Origin: Flavobacteriales bacterium
GTDB lineage: Bacteria > Bacteroidota > Bacteroidia > DT-38
Reading direction: 5' to 3'
Assembly: GCA_013214205.1 (NCBI GenBank)
Contig: JABSPQ010000127.1
Span: forward strand, 1 to 64,000
Length of the DNA stretch: 64,000 nt
The notes below the pieces were generated by a model that worked only from the letters and a program-made list of their open reading frames with translations, searched no databases and was not told the origin of the DNA. Within the stretch, counting starts at the first letter, position 1. Every line of letters begins with the position of its first letter. Position numbers and translations under genes: made by a program. This document shows positions 8,348 to 16,703 of the stretch, one piece after another.

Positions 8348-10072
8348 CTATTCTTTTATCACTTTATAAGAAGATGTATTGTCTTCTATAATAACATTAA
8401 TAATGTAAATCCCCACTGGCCCGTCTAAAGTTACTTCTATGCTATCCGAACTTGAATAAGTTGATTTACTCACTTGGTTACCAAATAAGTCCAATACAAC
8501 CACTTCCGATTGACCTGATCCTTTGGGGATTGTAATAATTACCTTTCCAGTTGTAGGGTTAGGATAAATGGCATGGTTAAATGTCATTAAGTCATTAATG
8601 GCAGTGGCATTATCCGCTTCTCCAAGCCTTTGTATGAATAACGTACCACCAGTAGCGTCAGTAGTTAATTCATCAACAACAGAGGTAGGATCAACATCCA
8701 CTATAGAATTAAATTCCCCTGTATAGTATAAGTCATCACGATATCCAGCAGATAACATAACAATTTCCTCACCACCCAGGTTTAGCTGAAGGCTATAAGC
8801 TGTTTCGAAGGTGCCACTTGTATCAAATTTAGAGACAAAAGTATATCCGTCGTTATTAAATAATTGTAATGCGTTAATAGTAGGATCAAAGTCGCTGTTA
8901 CCAGTGAATTCTCCGCTAATGTACAAACTTGACCCGTTTGGTTCTACGGACATTGAGTTTATATTAATTCCCGCGTTTACACCATATTGGTTTACCCATT
9001 CAAAACCACCATTCTTATCATATTTAACTAAAAATGTTTCCCCTCCTACATATTGTAACGTATAACTTCCGCTGTCTAAATCATAGTCCGCAGTACCATA
9101 GACGTACCCACTGATATAAAAGCTACCAGATTTATCCATTGTAAACTTTTGCGGATAGACTTGTGTTGTAGACTCAAGCACTCTTCCCCAAATAAAGTCA
9201 CCAGCATCACTATATTTAGCAATAGTTGTAAAAGTATTATTGGATGATGTAAGAACTGAATCGTTAGTACTTGGATCATAATCCCCTGCTCCTTGGACGC
9301 TATTAACTAAAATCAAATCACCTTCGGGTGTCTGACCCATTCCAATGTTTGATTCACCCGAGCTACCACCTAATTGCTTTACCCATTGAAAATCTCCTGA
9401 AGCATCCATTTTCATTAAAAAGATATCAAAATCTCCAAACGCTGTTAGTACCCCTCCTGTTCCTAACGAGTCAAAATCTTGAGTTCCCCTAAAGACTCCA
9501 GATACATAAACTTCTTGATTATCGTTAATGACGATCTGCGATGGCGAAATATCATCATTCCCAATAGCGTCGAATAACTTAGTCCAAACTGGATCACCAT
9601 TAGCGGTAAGCTTTATAACGATCCCACTTGAGTTCCATGATTTAGTATCGTATAAATCCTCTGACGCAGTATGATCTAAATCAATTTCACCAGCGATGCT
9701 GCCTATAAAATACACATTCCCTGCCGAATCAAGTTTAATGTCTTTTGTCCAAAAATCACCGGTCGTTTCATAAAGTCTCGCCCACAGAAACTCTCCATCA
9801 ACATTGTATTTGCTGATCACTGCACTCCTGCCTTTTGTGATTGTTATCATAGAATCGTTTTCTGAAGGATCGAAGTCATACGTCCCAGGGTTCATGATAC
9901 TCGTAATGTACACGCTTCCATCAGGCGCTGCTATTATTGGTCCGGGATAGCAATATGAGGCCCCATTTGTATCAGAAAGTGCATGTGCCCAATTTAATGG
10001 AGGGATGCCTGTTCCTAAGGAATAAAATATCGTAACAAAAAACACTGATAACGTGAGTAGTAGTCTTTTCAT
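8348..10072 (-). CDS. T9SS-secreted protein with SBBP-type beta-propeller repeats
   Basis: A 574-residue exported protein. The N-terminal signal peptide is MKRLLLTLSVFFVTIFYSLG. The body consists of repeated units around 'W.k.l....d', 'gnvYisG.f.GtaDfD' and 'f.kYd..G.F.WvnqyG' (for example FIGSIAGEIDLDHTASEDLY, YISGVFRGTQDFDSLG, YISGYVYGTADYDLDSG). This is the SBBP/beta-propeller pattern with DxDxG-like acidic loops that probably bind calcium. The last ~75 residues (AIYPNPTTGKVIITIPKG... to YKVIKE) form a type A T9SS C-terminal sorting domain, so the protein should be released or anchored at the cell surface. The substrate is unknown. It is monocistronic, with its own terminator. Confidence 0.88.
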   Translation of the reverse strand: MKRLLLTLSVFFVTIFYSLGTGIPPLNWAHALSDTNGASYCYPGPIIAAPDGSVYITSIMNPGTYDFDPSENDSMITITKGRSAVISKYNVDGEFLWARLYETTGDFWTKDIKLDSAGNVYFIGSIAGEIDLDHTASEDLYDTKSWNSSGIVIKLTANGDPVWTKLFDAIGNDDISPSQIVINDNQEVYVSGVFRGTQDFDSLGTGGVLTAFGDFDIFLMKMDASGDFQWVKQLGGSSGESNIGMGQTPEGDLILVNSVQGAGDYDPSTNDSVLTSSNNTFTTIAKYSDAGDFIWGRVLESTTQVYPQKFTMDKSGSFYISGYVYGTADYDLDSGSYTLQYVGGETFLVKYDKNGGFEWVNQYGVNAGININSMSVEPNGSSLYISGEFTGNSDFDPTINALQLFNNDGYTFVSKFDTSGTFETAYSLQLNLGGEEIVMLSAGYRDDLYYTGEFNSIVDVDPTSVVDELTTDATGGTLFIQRLGEADNATAINDLMTFNHAIYPNPTTGKVIITIPKGSGQSEVVVLDLFGNQVSKSTYSSSDSIEVTLDGPVGIYIINVIIEDNTSSYKVIKE

Positions 10073-10395
10073 ATTTTTAAATATTAGCCCAATGTACCTT
10101 TTAGATGAGTCTTTCTATTGTATATTCTGTGAAATGCATCCTTTTTTTGATGAATGACGGAATACTTCGTGTAGATGAAAATTCGATAGGTTGGTCTACA
10201 ACAAGGGCATCATTAACATGGCAATAAATAATTTTTTCATACATTTAAATTGCAAGTGATAAACGTTGCGCCATAACATTGGCTCCCATAGTGGAGCCGA
10301 AAAGCACCACTACCAATATTTTTAAAACTTGATTCCTCACTTTAATATTTTGTCTTATTCTTCTAGTCTAATTTCCTACTGTTATATTAAGACGA
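10073..10395. other. Intergenic stretch without a recognisable gene
   Basis: AT-rich, with stops in all frames. The only structure I see is an 18-bp perfect hairpin, GGCTCC-CATAGT-GGAGCC (10281-10298), without a T-tract. It marks the transition from the T9SS gene promoter region to the decayed restriction island. Confidence 0.5.
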
Positions 10396-11111
10396 TTAAT
10401 ATATCTGAATATTACATTCTTTCACCTCCCTATCCAACTTTCTAGCATTACCAGATACCGAATCAAGCAAACTCCAAAATTCCTTGCTATGGTTCTTTAC
10501 TTTGGTATGTGATAGTTCATGAAGTATAACGTAATCAACCAACCGATCTGGTAAACGCATTAGATGCAAACTGAGATTGATATTATTATCCACGGAGCAG
10601 CTTCCCCAACGTGTCTTGGAGTTTCTTACAGACACCTTTTTATACTTAAAATCATGTTTACTAGCTAATTCTTGAACTCGAATTGGCAAGAATATTTTAG
10701 CTTCCTTTTTCCATGCTTTTTCAATTCCATGCCTTACCTCTAATTGAACCTTCTCGTTTTCAAAAGGTAATGCCTAGGCACCAAAACAGTAATACGATTA
10801 TCTTTTACTATCGTATTAACTTCTTCGACGTCTGCATGACTTACGTCTAACAAGTGTTCTCTAGTTTTAAACCTGGACTTAGAATCAAATAAGGTAAAGT
10901 CATTCTCGGCCAACTTCATTTTTGATAAATGGCTCTTAATCCATCCCATTCTCTGCTCGACTGCCTTTTTCGCCTTCTTGAAGCTTATTAGCTGAGGCAC
11001 TGATACACGCACTCCTTCAAAAGGCTTAATCGTAATGTTTATGCTTTTAGCCCTATTGCTTTTGTAGAATAGTAAATCTATGCCATCGATATGTTCGAGT
11101 TGTTCCGGCAT
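10396..11111 (-). pseudogene. YgjP/M48-type zinc metallopeptidase, frameshifted
   Basis: The N-terminal frame (from ATG at 11111: MPEQLEHIDGIDLLFYKSNR) matches the start of YgjP (DUF45, WLM-like) proteins. The C-terminal frame carries the rest, with the zinc motif HELSH (ILHELSHTKVKNHSKEFW) and TRWGSCS upstream of it. The frames separate at the A-run 10762-10765 (+ strand). One extra base there restores HYLFENEKVQLEVRHGIEKA and a continuous protein of ~238 residues, the normal family length. The start overlaps the stop of the HsdR stub (TGATG). This peptidase type often sits next to hsdR, where its role is not established. Confidence 0.82.
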
Positions 11112-11578
11112 CAATAGTATTGGATTACATATTTCATTAATTGCTTAGCAAATGGGATATAATCAACTTTCTCTTTTGTAATAGCAGAATGAACCTTAGC
11201 CCGACTAACCAGCTTCTTAATTATTTCAACCCTTATTTTGTCTTCTACTGAACCTTGTTTCTGCCAACCTTCAAAGTCTTTGGTAAGTTCTGTAGCTATT
11301 GAGTTTATTTCCTTTGTTATTAATTCAACCAGCTCCTCATTATCAATTTTTCGGGCTAACATCTGACTTATTGCCCTTTCTCCCATTGATAAATCTGACG
11401 CTAACTCTTGCTCTTGTGCATGGTTTACGTCATTCATAATTGTACAGAGTAGTGAGTATGTATCATCTACTTCTTCATCTCTACGTTTAATAATGGATTC
11501 CAAACGCTCCTGTAAGGTCTTGTATATTGGTAAATCTTCGGCTTTAATTCTTAACGTAGCTCTTAGTGGTCTAGGTTC
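11111..11578 (-). pseudogene. Type I restriction endonuclease HsdR, C-terminal fragment
   Basis: A continuous frame of 155 codons without a proper start. The only potential start is an internal TTG, and the frame is closed upstream by TGA at 11579-11581. It begins EPRPLRATLRIKAEDLPIYK and continues TLQERLESIIKRRDEEVDD. The second half (ITKEINSIATELTKDFEGWQ and the end AFAKQLMKYVIQYY-like helix) resembles the helical C-terminus (DUF3387-like) of HsdR translocase subunits, which contacts the methylase core. The helicase and nuclease domains are missing, as are hsdM and hsdS, so no restriction activity can remain. The assignment rests on recognition of the C-terminal pattern. Confidence 0.6.
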
Positions 11579-12883
11579 TCAAGAAATACTCTTGGAGCAT
11601 TACTAGTAATAGAAATCTTCGAGAAGCTTAATATAGAAATAAACAGTATTGAAAATTGGATAGATTACGAAGACCCTAATCAGAAATTAATGTAATTAAT
11701 GTATCTCGGAATACCAGAGGTAGATAATAAGATCAGAAGCAACAAAGTTAGAACAGGAATGAGACAAGGCCTAAAAGAAGGTCGCTGGAATTGCTCACAA
11801 CCTAAAGGTTATATCCCTGGTCGGGATGAACAAGGTAAAGTTCTAATGCAATTAGACCCTATTAAAGCCCCTCTAATAAAGCAACTTTTTACAGATTTTG
11901 CTGTTGGAACATTTTCTCAAAGTGAAATCTTAAAGATGCCTAAATATGGACTTCTTGGCCTATCAAAAAGCCATCTAAGTAGAATGCTACAGTTTGAGAT
12001 TTACACTGGAATTATAAAAGTTCCTGCATATAAAGATGAACCAGAGCAAATAGTTAAAGGACTACATGAGCCAATCATTGATGAAGACACTTTTAACAAA
12101 GTACAAATTCAACTAGGACTACGTAAAAGACAAAAACAGAAGCCATCTAAACTTAACGATAACCTACCTTTAAGAGGTTTTCTTGAGTGCCAGTCGTGCG
12201 GAGGAAACCTAACAGGTAGTGCATCAAGAAGCAAAACAGGTAAAAAACACTACTACTATCATTGTAGTAACGGATGCAAAGAGCGCATTAAAGTCAGTGA
12301 CGCTCATAATGCCTTTAATAGCTTATTGAACGATATAACGCCAACAGAGGAAGTTTGCGAACTATTTAAAGCAATCCTAGAAGACAAATACAAGTCTTCT
12401 GCTGAAAGCAAACACAATCAGATTCATTAATTAAAAGGTGACATAAAGAAGATCGAGGGCAGGAAGCAAGTACTGACTGAAAAATTGGTTGATGGAATAA
12501 TTGATGATAACACTTACACAGGCAGCAAGAAGGACTTTGACAAAAAACTGTTAAAATTGAAAGGACAATTGTTTCAACTCGGAGGAGAAGATAATGACAT
12601 ACGGGACTTTGTACAATTTGGCACCAACCTATTAACAAACATCCATTATTTCTATTCAAAATCCTCTGTAGTACTAAAGCAAAAGTTGTTGAGTTCGATA
12701 TTGAAGGGTAAATTGATATTTAATGGAGAAAAGTATCGAACCGCTATCTTTAAGGATGCAATCTCATTTATTTGTGGTAGTGTCAAGGCTTTGCAAGGAA
12801 TGAAAATAAAAAGAGGAAACACTCTTTCGAATATTTCCCCTCAAGTAGTCCGTAGGGGAATCGAACCCCTGTTACCAGGATGA
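11567..12883 (+). pseudogene. Large serine recombinase, N-truncated with two in-frame stops
   Basis: One reading frame encodes, in order: the end of a resolvase catalytic domain (RNTLGALLVIEIFEKLNIEI, then DYEDPNQKLM); MYLGIPEVDNKIRSNKVRTG; a recombinase domain (GRWNCSQPKGYIPGRDEQGK to HEPIIDEDTFNKVQ); a zinc ribbon (CQSCGG...YHCSNGC); and a coiled-coil C-terminus. TAA codons interrupt it at 11693-11695 and 12428-12430 without any frame change. Both are followed by TTA and fit CAA-to-TAA changes. The catalytic serine region is gone, because the frame starts at a junction with the HsdR stub near 11.57 kb. The last codons run into the 3' half of tRNA-Glu. Confidence 0.85.
12808..12842 (-). terminator. 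Terminator of tRNA-Glu
   Basis: Just past the tRNA 3' end on the minus strand, GAGGGGAAA can pair with TTTCCTC (one bulged base). It is followed by TTTTTAT. It overlaps the last codons of the recombinase pseudogene on the other strand. Confidence 0.6.
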
Positions 12884-12917
12884 AAACCTGGCGTCCTAAC
12901 CCCTAGACGAACGGACC
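12846..12917 (-). tRNA. tRNA-Glu (anticodon TTC)
   Basis: A 72-nt cloverleaf. The acceptor is GGTCCGT/ACGGACT with a G-U first pair and discriminator A. The D arm is GTCTAGGGGTTAGGAC, the anticodon stem is CCAGG/CCTGG around TTTTCAT (anticodon TTC), and the T arm is GGGGTTCGATTCCCC. CCA is not encoded. It has its own promoter and terminator, and it marks the edge of the decayed recombinase island. Confidence 0.97.
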
Positions 12918-12943
12918 ATTATCCCCTTTTTCTCAAGGGAGTG

Positions 12944-12973
12944 CAAATTTAAAAAACTATATAGTATCTCCAA
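12944..12973 (-). promoter_or_regulatory. Bacteroidota-type promoter of tRNA-Glu
   Basis: On the minus strand there is a -33 TTG (12971-12973), 19 nt, then a -7 box TAAATTTG (12944-12951). This fits the TTG-N19-21-TAnnTTTG consensus of the Bacteroidota primary sigma factor. It lies about 26 bp upstream of the mature tRNA 5' end. Confidence 0.8.
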
Positions 12974-12992
12974 AGTTTTATTGAAAAAGGAT

Positions 12993-13688
12993 TCAAGATT
13001 TTACATCATTCTCTGATTGCATCTTGAAACCGAGCCTTTTAGATGTTTTTAATCCCATTTTTGAGATTGAATCCACTATTTCTTTAAGCGTCACTTCTTC
13101 AACTTCATCATACGGAGGCACATAGAGATCAAAATTGATACAATACAGTATCGATGACTCTATTATGTCTTTAATATCTTTATTTTTTATCTTACTATTT
13201 ACAAAATCGTTGAACAAAACGCCCATTTGTCGCTTGCCTTCCACAAAGTAATGACCGTCCATATTAACAAAGATTCGAGCCACCAAATACCCCGAATCAT
13301 TGTGGCGCTGAAATTTGAATGAATCAGCTAAAAAATTATAGACGTTTATTATTCCACAATAGGCTCTTAAAGGCTCATCTTTAACGTATGAAGTGTTCCA
13401 AACATGATGATCTTTATCAAATAGAAACGCGTTGGTATGCATCTGAAAAACGATGATGTCACCCCCTATTTTAATCTCGGCCTCGTAATTTCCTTTCTCT
13501 CTAAATTCAACAGCCAACTTCTTATCAACTTTACCCGCCTTTTTCCCTAGAGAAATGGCGCTTTTTTCCAACTCGGTTTTAAAATCTGCGAAGATTTCAT
13601 ACAACTGAGTATATACGTTGACTTTAGTAAGTGTTTTTTCTGTGAGTGTTTCGAGTATAAGTTCTGTAGCGGACTTTTGTTTTTCCAT
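12993..13688 (-). CDS. Conserved protein of unknown function downstream of proS
   Basis: 231 residues, no signal peptide or membrane segment, mixed alpha/beta composition. It starts MEKQKSATELILETLTEKTL. Recognisable stretches are GGDIIVFQMHTNAFLFDKDH, YCGIINVYNFLADSFKF and DSGYLVARIFVNMDGHYFVE. I have the impression of having seen similar proteins next to proS in Flavobacteriales, but I know no function. It is 5 bp from the proS stop, so it is almost certainly co-transcribed with it. A link to translation is only a guess from the neighbourhood. The C-terminal ~30 residues (ISKMGLKTSKRLGFKMQSEN) are basic. Confidence 0.8.
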   Translation of the reverse strand: MEKQKSATELILETLTEKTLTKVNVYTQLYEIFADFKTELEKSAISLGKKAGKVDKKLAVEFREKGNYEAEIKIGGDIIVFQMHTNAFLFDKDHHVWNTSYVKDEPLRAYCGIINVYNFLADSFKFQRHNDSGYLVARIFVNMDGHYFVEGKRQMGVLFNDFVNSKIKNKDIKDIIESSILYCINFDLYVPPYDEVEEVTLKEIVDSISKMGLKTSKRLGFKMQSENDVKS

Positions 13689-13693
13689 AAGGA

Positions 13694-15169
13694 TTAGTAG
13701 GCTTTCGCGAAGATCACCCTTCTTTTAGACGGTTTTTTGGTGAGGATACATTCCCCATCTTCATCTATAACGTCTAAAGGTATACAACGTATTGTGGCCT
13801 TCGTTTGTTCCTTTATTTTTTGTTCGGTTTCCGCTGTTCCATCCCAATGCGCTGACACCATGCCCTTTCCCTCTTTCATGACTTTTTTGAACTCATCAAA
13901 ATCGTCAATTTTTTGTAAATTATTTTTTCTAAAATCGAGTGCTTTATCAAATAAGTTCTGCTGAATCTCTTTTAAAAGGTCATCAACATACTTATCAATT
14001 GTTGCTCTTTCAACAGTAGTTTTTTCTTTCGTATCTCTTCGAGCTACTTCTATAGTTCCGTTTTCTAAATCTCTTTTACCTAACGCCAACCTAACTGGCA
14101 CGCCTTTAAGCTCATAATCAGCAAATTTCCAACCTGGTTTATGGGTATCTCGGTTGTCGTATTTAACCTCTATACCTTTTGCTTCCAACTTGGATTTAAT
14201 TTCAAAGGCAACTTCGTTAATCTCTGCCAACTGCTCTTCTCCTTTATAAATAGGAACGATAACCACGGGGTAAGGAGCCAATTGAGGAGGTAATACCAAG
14301 CCAGAATCATCTGAATGAGCCATAACCAATGCGCCCATCAATCTGGTAGAAACGCCCCATGAAGATGCCCAAACGTGTTCTAATTTTCCTTCTTTAGTAG
14401 CAAATTTTACATCGAATGCTTTGGCAAAATTCTGACCTAAGAAATGAGATGTTCCCATTTGTAAAGCCTTTCCATCTTGCATTAATCCTTCAATACAATA
14501 AGTTTCTACTGCACCTGCAAATCTTTCTGTTGGTGTTTTTAGTCCTTTAATAACCGGAATCGCCATAAATTTTTCGGAGAAGTCGGCATATACATCCAGC
14601 ATTTTTTCGGTTTCCTCTAGCGCTTCCGATTCTAATGCATGTGCAGTATGGCCTTCTTGCCAAAGAAACTCGGATGTTCTTAAAAATAATCGCGTTCTCA
14701 TTTCCCAACGCATTACGTTGCACCACTGATTGATTAAAAGTGGTAAATCTCTATAAGATTGAACCCAACCTCTAAAAGTGTTCCAAATAATGGTTTCTGA
14801 AGTTGGTCTTATTATTAACTCTTCCTCTAATTTGGCATCTGGGTCAACAACTACGCCAGTGCCATCTTCGCTTGTTTTTAATCGGTAATGGGTTACTACG
14901 GCACACTCTTTTGCAAATCCCTCAATATGATCTGCTTCTTTGCTTAAATATGATTTAGGAATCAATAATGGGAAGTAGGCATTTTCGTGACCAGTCTCTT
15001 TAAATTTCTTGTCTAAAATGGCCTGCATTTTCTCCCAAATAGCGTAGCCATATGGCTTAATTATCATGCATCCTCTTACCTCCGAATGCTCCGCCAGTCC
15101 TGCTTTAATGACAATATCATTGTACCATTGCGAAAAGTCTTCTCTTGATGTTATTCCTTTGTTTTCCAT
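13694..15169 (-). CDS. proS: Prolyl-tRNA synthetase, archaeal/eukaryotic-type
   Basis: 491 residues, charges tRNA-Pro. It starts [20 protein letters not shown]. Class II motif 2 is around [29 protein letters not shown] is conserved, and the anticodon-binding domain contains [20 protein letters not shown]. It lacks the editing insertion of the long bacterial ProRS and ends with the short C-terminal domain and a terminal Tyr (RVIFAKAY) typical of the eukaryote/archaea-like ProS3 form, which is common in Bacteroidota. A -7-like box TAATTTTG lies upstream on the minus strand (15223-15230), without a well-placed -33. It forms an operon with the 231-residue protein. Confidence 0.96.
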   Translation of the reverse strand: MENKGITSREDFSQWYNDIVIKAGLAEHSEVRGCMIIKPYGYAIWEKMQAILDKKFKETGHENAYFPLLIPKSYLSKEADHIEGFAKECAVVTHYRLKTSEDGTGVVVDPDAKLEEELIIRPTSETIIWNTFRGWVQSYRDLPLLINQWCNVMRWEMRTRLFLRTSEFLWQEGHTAHALESEALEETEKMLDVYADFSEKFMAIPVIKGLKTPTERFAGAVETYCIEGLMQDGKALQMGTSHFLGQNFAKAFDVKFATKEGKLEHVWASSWGVSTRLMGALVMAHSDDSGLVLPPQLAPYPVVIVPIYKGEEQLAEINEVAFEIKSKLEAKGIEVKYDNRDTHKPGWKFADYELKGVPVRLALGKRDLENGTIEVARRDTKEKTTVERATIDKYVDDLLKEIQQNLFDKALDFRKNNLQKIDDFDEFKKVMKEGKGMVSAHWDGTAETEQKIKEQTKATIRCIPLDVIDEDGECILTKKPSKRRVIFAKAY

Positions 15170-15250
15170 TCTGTAGATTTATGGTACGATTTTTGGTTTG
15201 TTGCAGCTAATGCTATAAGAAACAAAATTAAAGAATAAGGAGGCTCGATT

Positions 15251-16678
15251 ATGAAAACAACAGTAAAAATATTGATTTTGATGTGCGGCACGCTAAATAT
15301 GCTGCCTGTAAACGCTCAAAATTATTACGACGACATCTATTATACTCCAGCAGATGATTACGGGCAAGACCATGATTCTTATTACAGTAACGACGAAACA
15401 CAATATTCCGAATATTATGATTCATCGGAGTATTATCAAGAAGGTAGCAATACTTATATCACCAATAATTATTATTCTGATGAGTATTACGATAAATCTT
15501 ATGCAAAAAGGTTAAGAAGGTTTCATAGCTACAATTACGATCCTTACCGTTACAACAATACTTATTTGCATTTTAATAATTATTATGATCCTTACTACTC
15601 ATACGGCTACAACCACTATAACTCTGGATGGAATGTAGGCTGGAATACCCACACTGGGTGGAATTATGATTTTTCTTATGGCGGAGGCTATGGAAGCTAC
15701 TATCCTTATAGCCAGGCTTTCAATTATGGTTATGGTTATGGTTATGGTTATGGTTATGGAGGTCATCACCACCACAACCAATGGGGCCATAACAGTTACT
15801 ACAATGGATATGCTTATAACAGCGCTTACAATAATGGTTATAGCGATGGCTACTATTCAAATTCAGGGTATTATAAAACAACCGCTTCTACTTCCAATAC
15901 TACTTACGAACCTCGAAGTTCTTCAATAGGTAGCACTAGATCTACTACTTCACCTTACTTAAAGAAAAGAATGATGGAGCAGCCACAGGATAAAAACGGT
16001 ACAACAAGAACAATTGCTCAAACTCCACGAACTAGAAATAATAATAACGGTGCACGAGCTCTTATAGCAAATGAGGTTAGAAATAATAACAAAGGCCCTC
16101 AAACACGATCTGGATCAAGAGCAAATACGACTGGGCTAAACGACAAGCCGGGTGCGGTTACCAGAACCAACCCTAATGCTAACAGAACGCGTGAGCAAAG
16201 AGGTACAACTGGCAGAACGTATGTAGCCAAAACACAAACTCCATCCGCTAACACAAGAACGGTAAATCGCCCACCGGTTAATAGAAACAACAACGGACAA
16301 CGACCTAATGTGCAGAGCAATGGTGGTAACAAAACATCCAATAATGCTAAGGTAACACCGCGTCCACGTTTGCAGTACACAAACCGGCCCGATGCAGTGG
16401 TGCCTAGAAATAATAGTCAAAAAACTACTCAATCACAATCTCGTCCTAAAGTTACGGCTAGACCAAAACAACAGTTGGCACCTACGTACAACAGACCAAA
16501 AGCAACACCAAGAAACAACAGTACACCAAGGCCTAAAACTTATTCTGCACCTAAAACTTACAAACCAGCTCCTAGGTCTACTCCTCGATCTAATTATAGC
16601 AAACCCAAGGCCCCAAGTAGACCAAGCGGTGGTAACAGATCTGGCGGTAGCAAACCTCCAAGAAAGAAAGTATTGTAA
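15251..16678 (+). CDS. Tyr/Gly/Asn-rich secreted low-complexity protein
   Basis: 475 residues. A signal peptide (MKTTVKILILMCGTLNMLPV, cleavage near NAQ-N) is followed by an acidic Tyr-rich region (DDIYYTPADDYGQDHDSYYS). A Tyr/Asn/Gly region follows, including five GGTTAT hexamers (15728-15757, giving (YG)5Y) and HHHH. The C-terminal half is basic, rich in Arg, Asn, Thr and Pro (RPPVNRNNNGQRPN), and ends GGSKPPRKKVL. There is no T9SS tail. A strong Shine-Dalgarno AAGGAGG (15237-15243) lies 7 nt before the ATG, unusual for Bacteroidota. It probably forms an unfolded surface or periplasmic layer with charge segregation. No family function is known to me. Confidence 0.85.
   Translation: MKTTVKILILMCGTLNMLPVNAQNYYDDIYYTPADDYGQDHDSYYSNDETQYSEYYDSSEYYQEGSNTYITNNYYSDEYYDKSYAKRLRRFHSYNYDPYRYNNTYLHFNNYYDPYYSYGYNHYNSGWNVGWNTHTGWNYDFSYGGGYGSYYPYSQAFNYGYGYGYGYGYGGHHHHNQWGHNSYYNGYAYNSAYNNGYSDGYYSNSGYYKTTASTSNTTYEPRSSSIGSTRSTTSPYLKKRMMEQPQDKNGTTRTIAQTPRTRNNNNGARALIANEVRNNNKGPQTRSGSRANTTGLNDKPGAVTRTNPNANRTREQRGTTGRTYVAKTQTPSANTRTVNRPPVNRNNNGQRPNVQSNGGNKTSNNAKVTPRPRLQYTNRPDAVVPRNNSQKTTQSQSRPKVTARPKQQLAPTYNRPKATPRNNSTPRPKTYSAPKTYKPAPRSTPRSNYSKPKAPSRPSGGNRSGGSKPPRKKVL
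15728..15757 (+). repeat. Five tandem GGTTAT hexamers
   Basis: A perfect in-frame hexamer repeat encoding alternating Gly-Tyr within the Tyr-rich secreted protein. Changes of copy number by slippage would keep the frame, so it is a possible length-variable site. Confidence 0.85.
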
Positions 16679-16703
16679 TTCTTAGAAGGCCCAAATAAAA
16701 TAG

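Noticed and set aside
10281-10298. Hairpin GGCTCC-CATAGT-GGAGCC as terminator or integron attC site
   Set aside because: There is no T-tract on either strand, and no convincing R'/R'' attC core pair with an integrase nearby.
11693-12430. Programmed stop-codon readthrough in the serine recombinase
   Set aside because: The gene has also lost its catalytic N-terminus, so simple decay by CAA-to-TAA is the more economical reading.
15599-15929. Frames opposite or offset to the Tyr-rich region (Ile/Thr or Met/Val repeats)
   Set aside because: They are a direct by-product of the GGTTAT hexamers read in other frames.
16099-16432. Long open frames antisense to the Arg/Asn/Pro-rich secreted protein
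   Set aside because: They come from the biased codon content of a low-complexity gene. They have no start context and look like no protein family.
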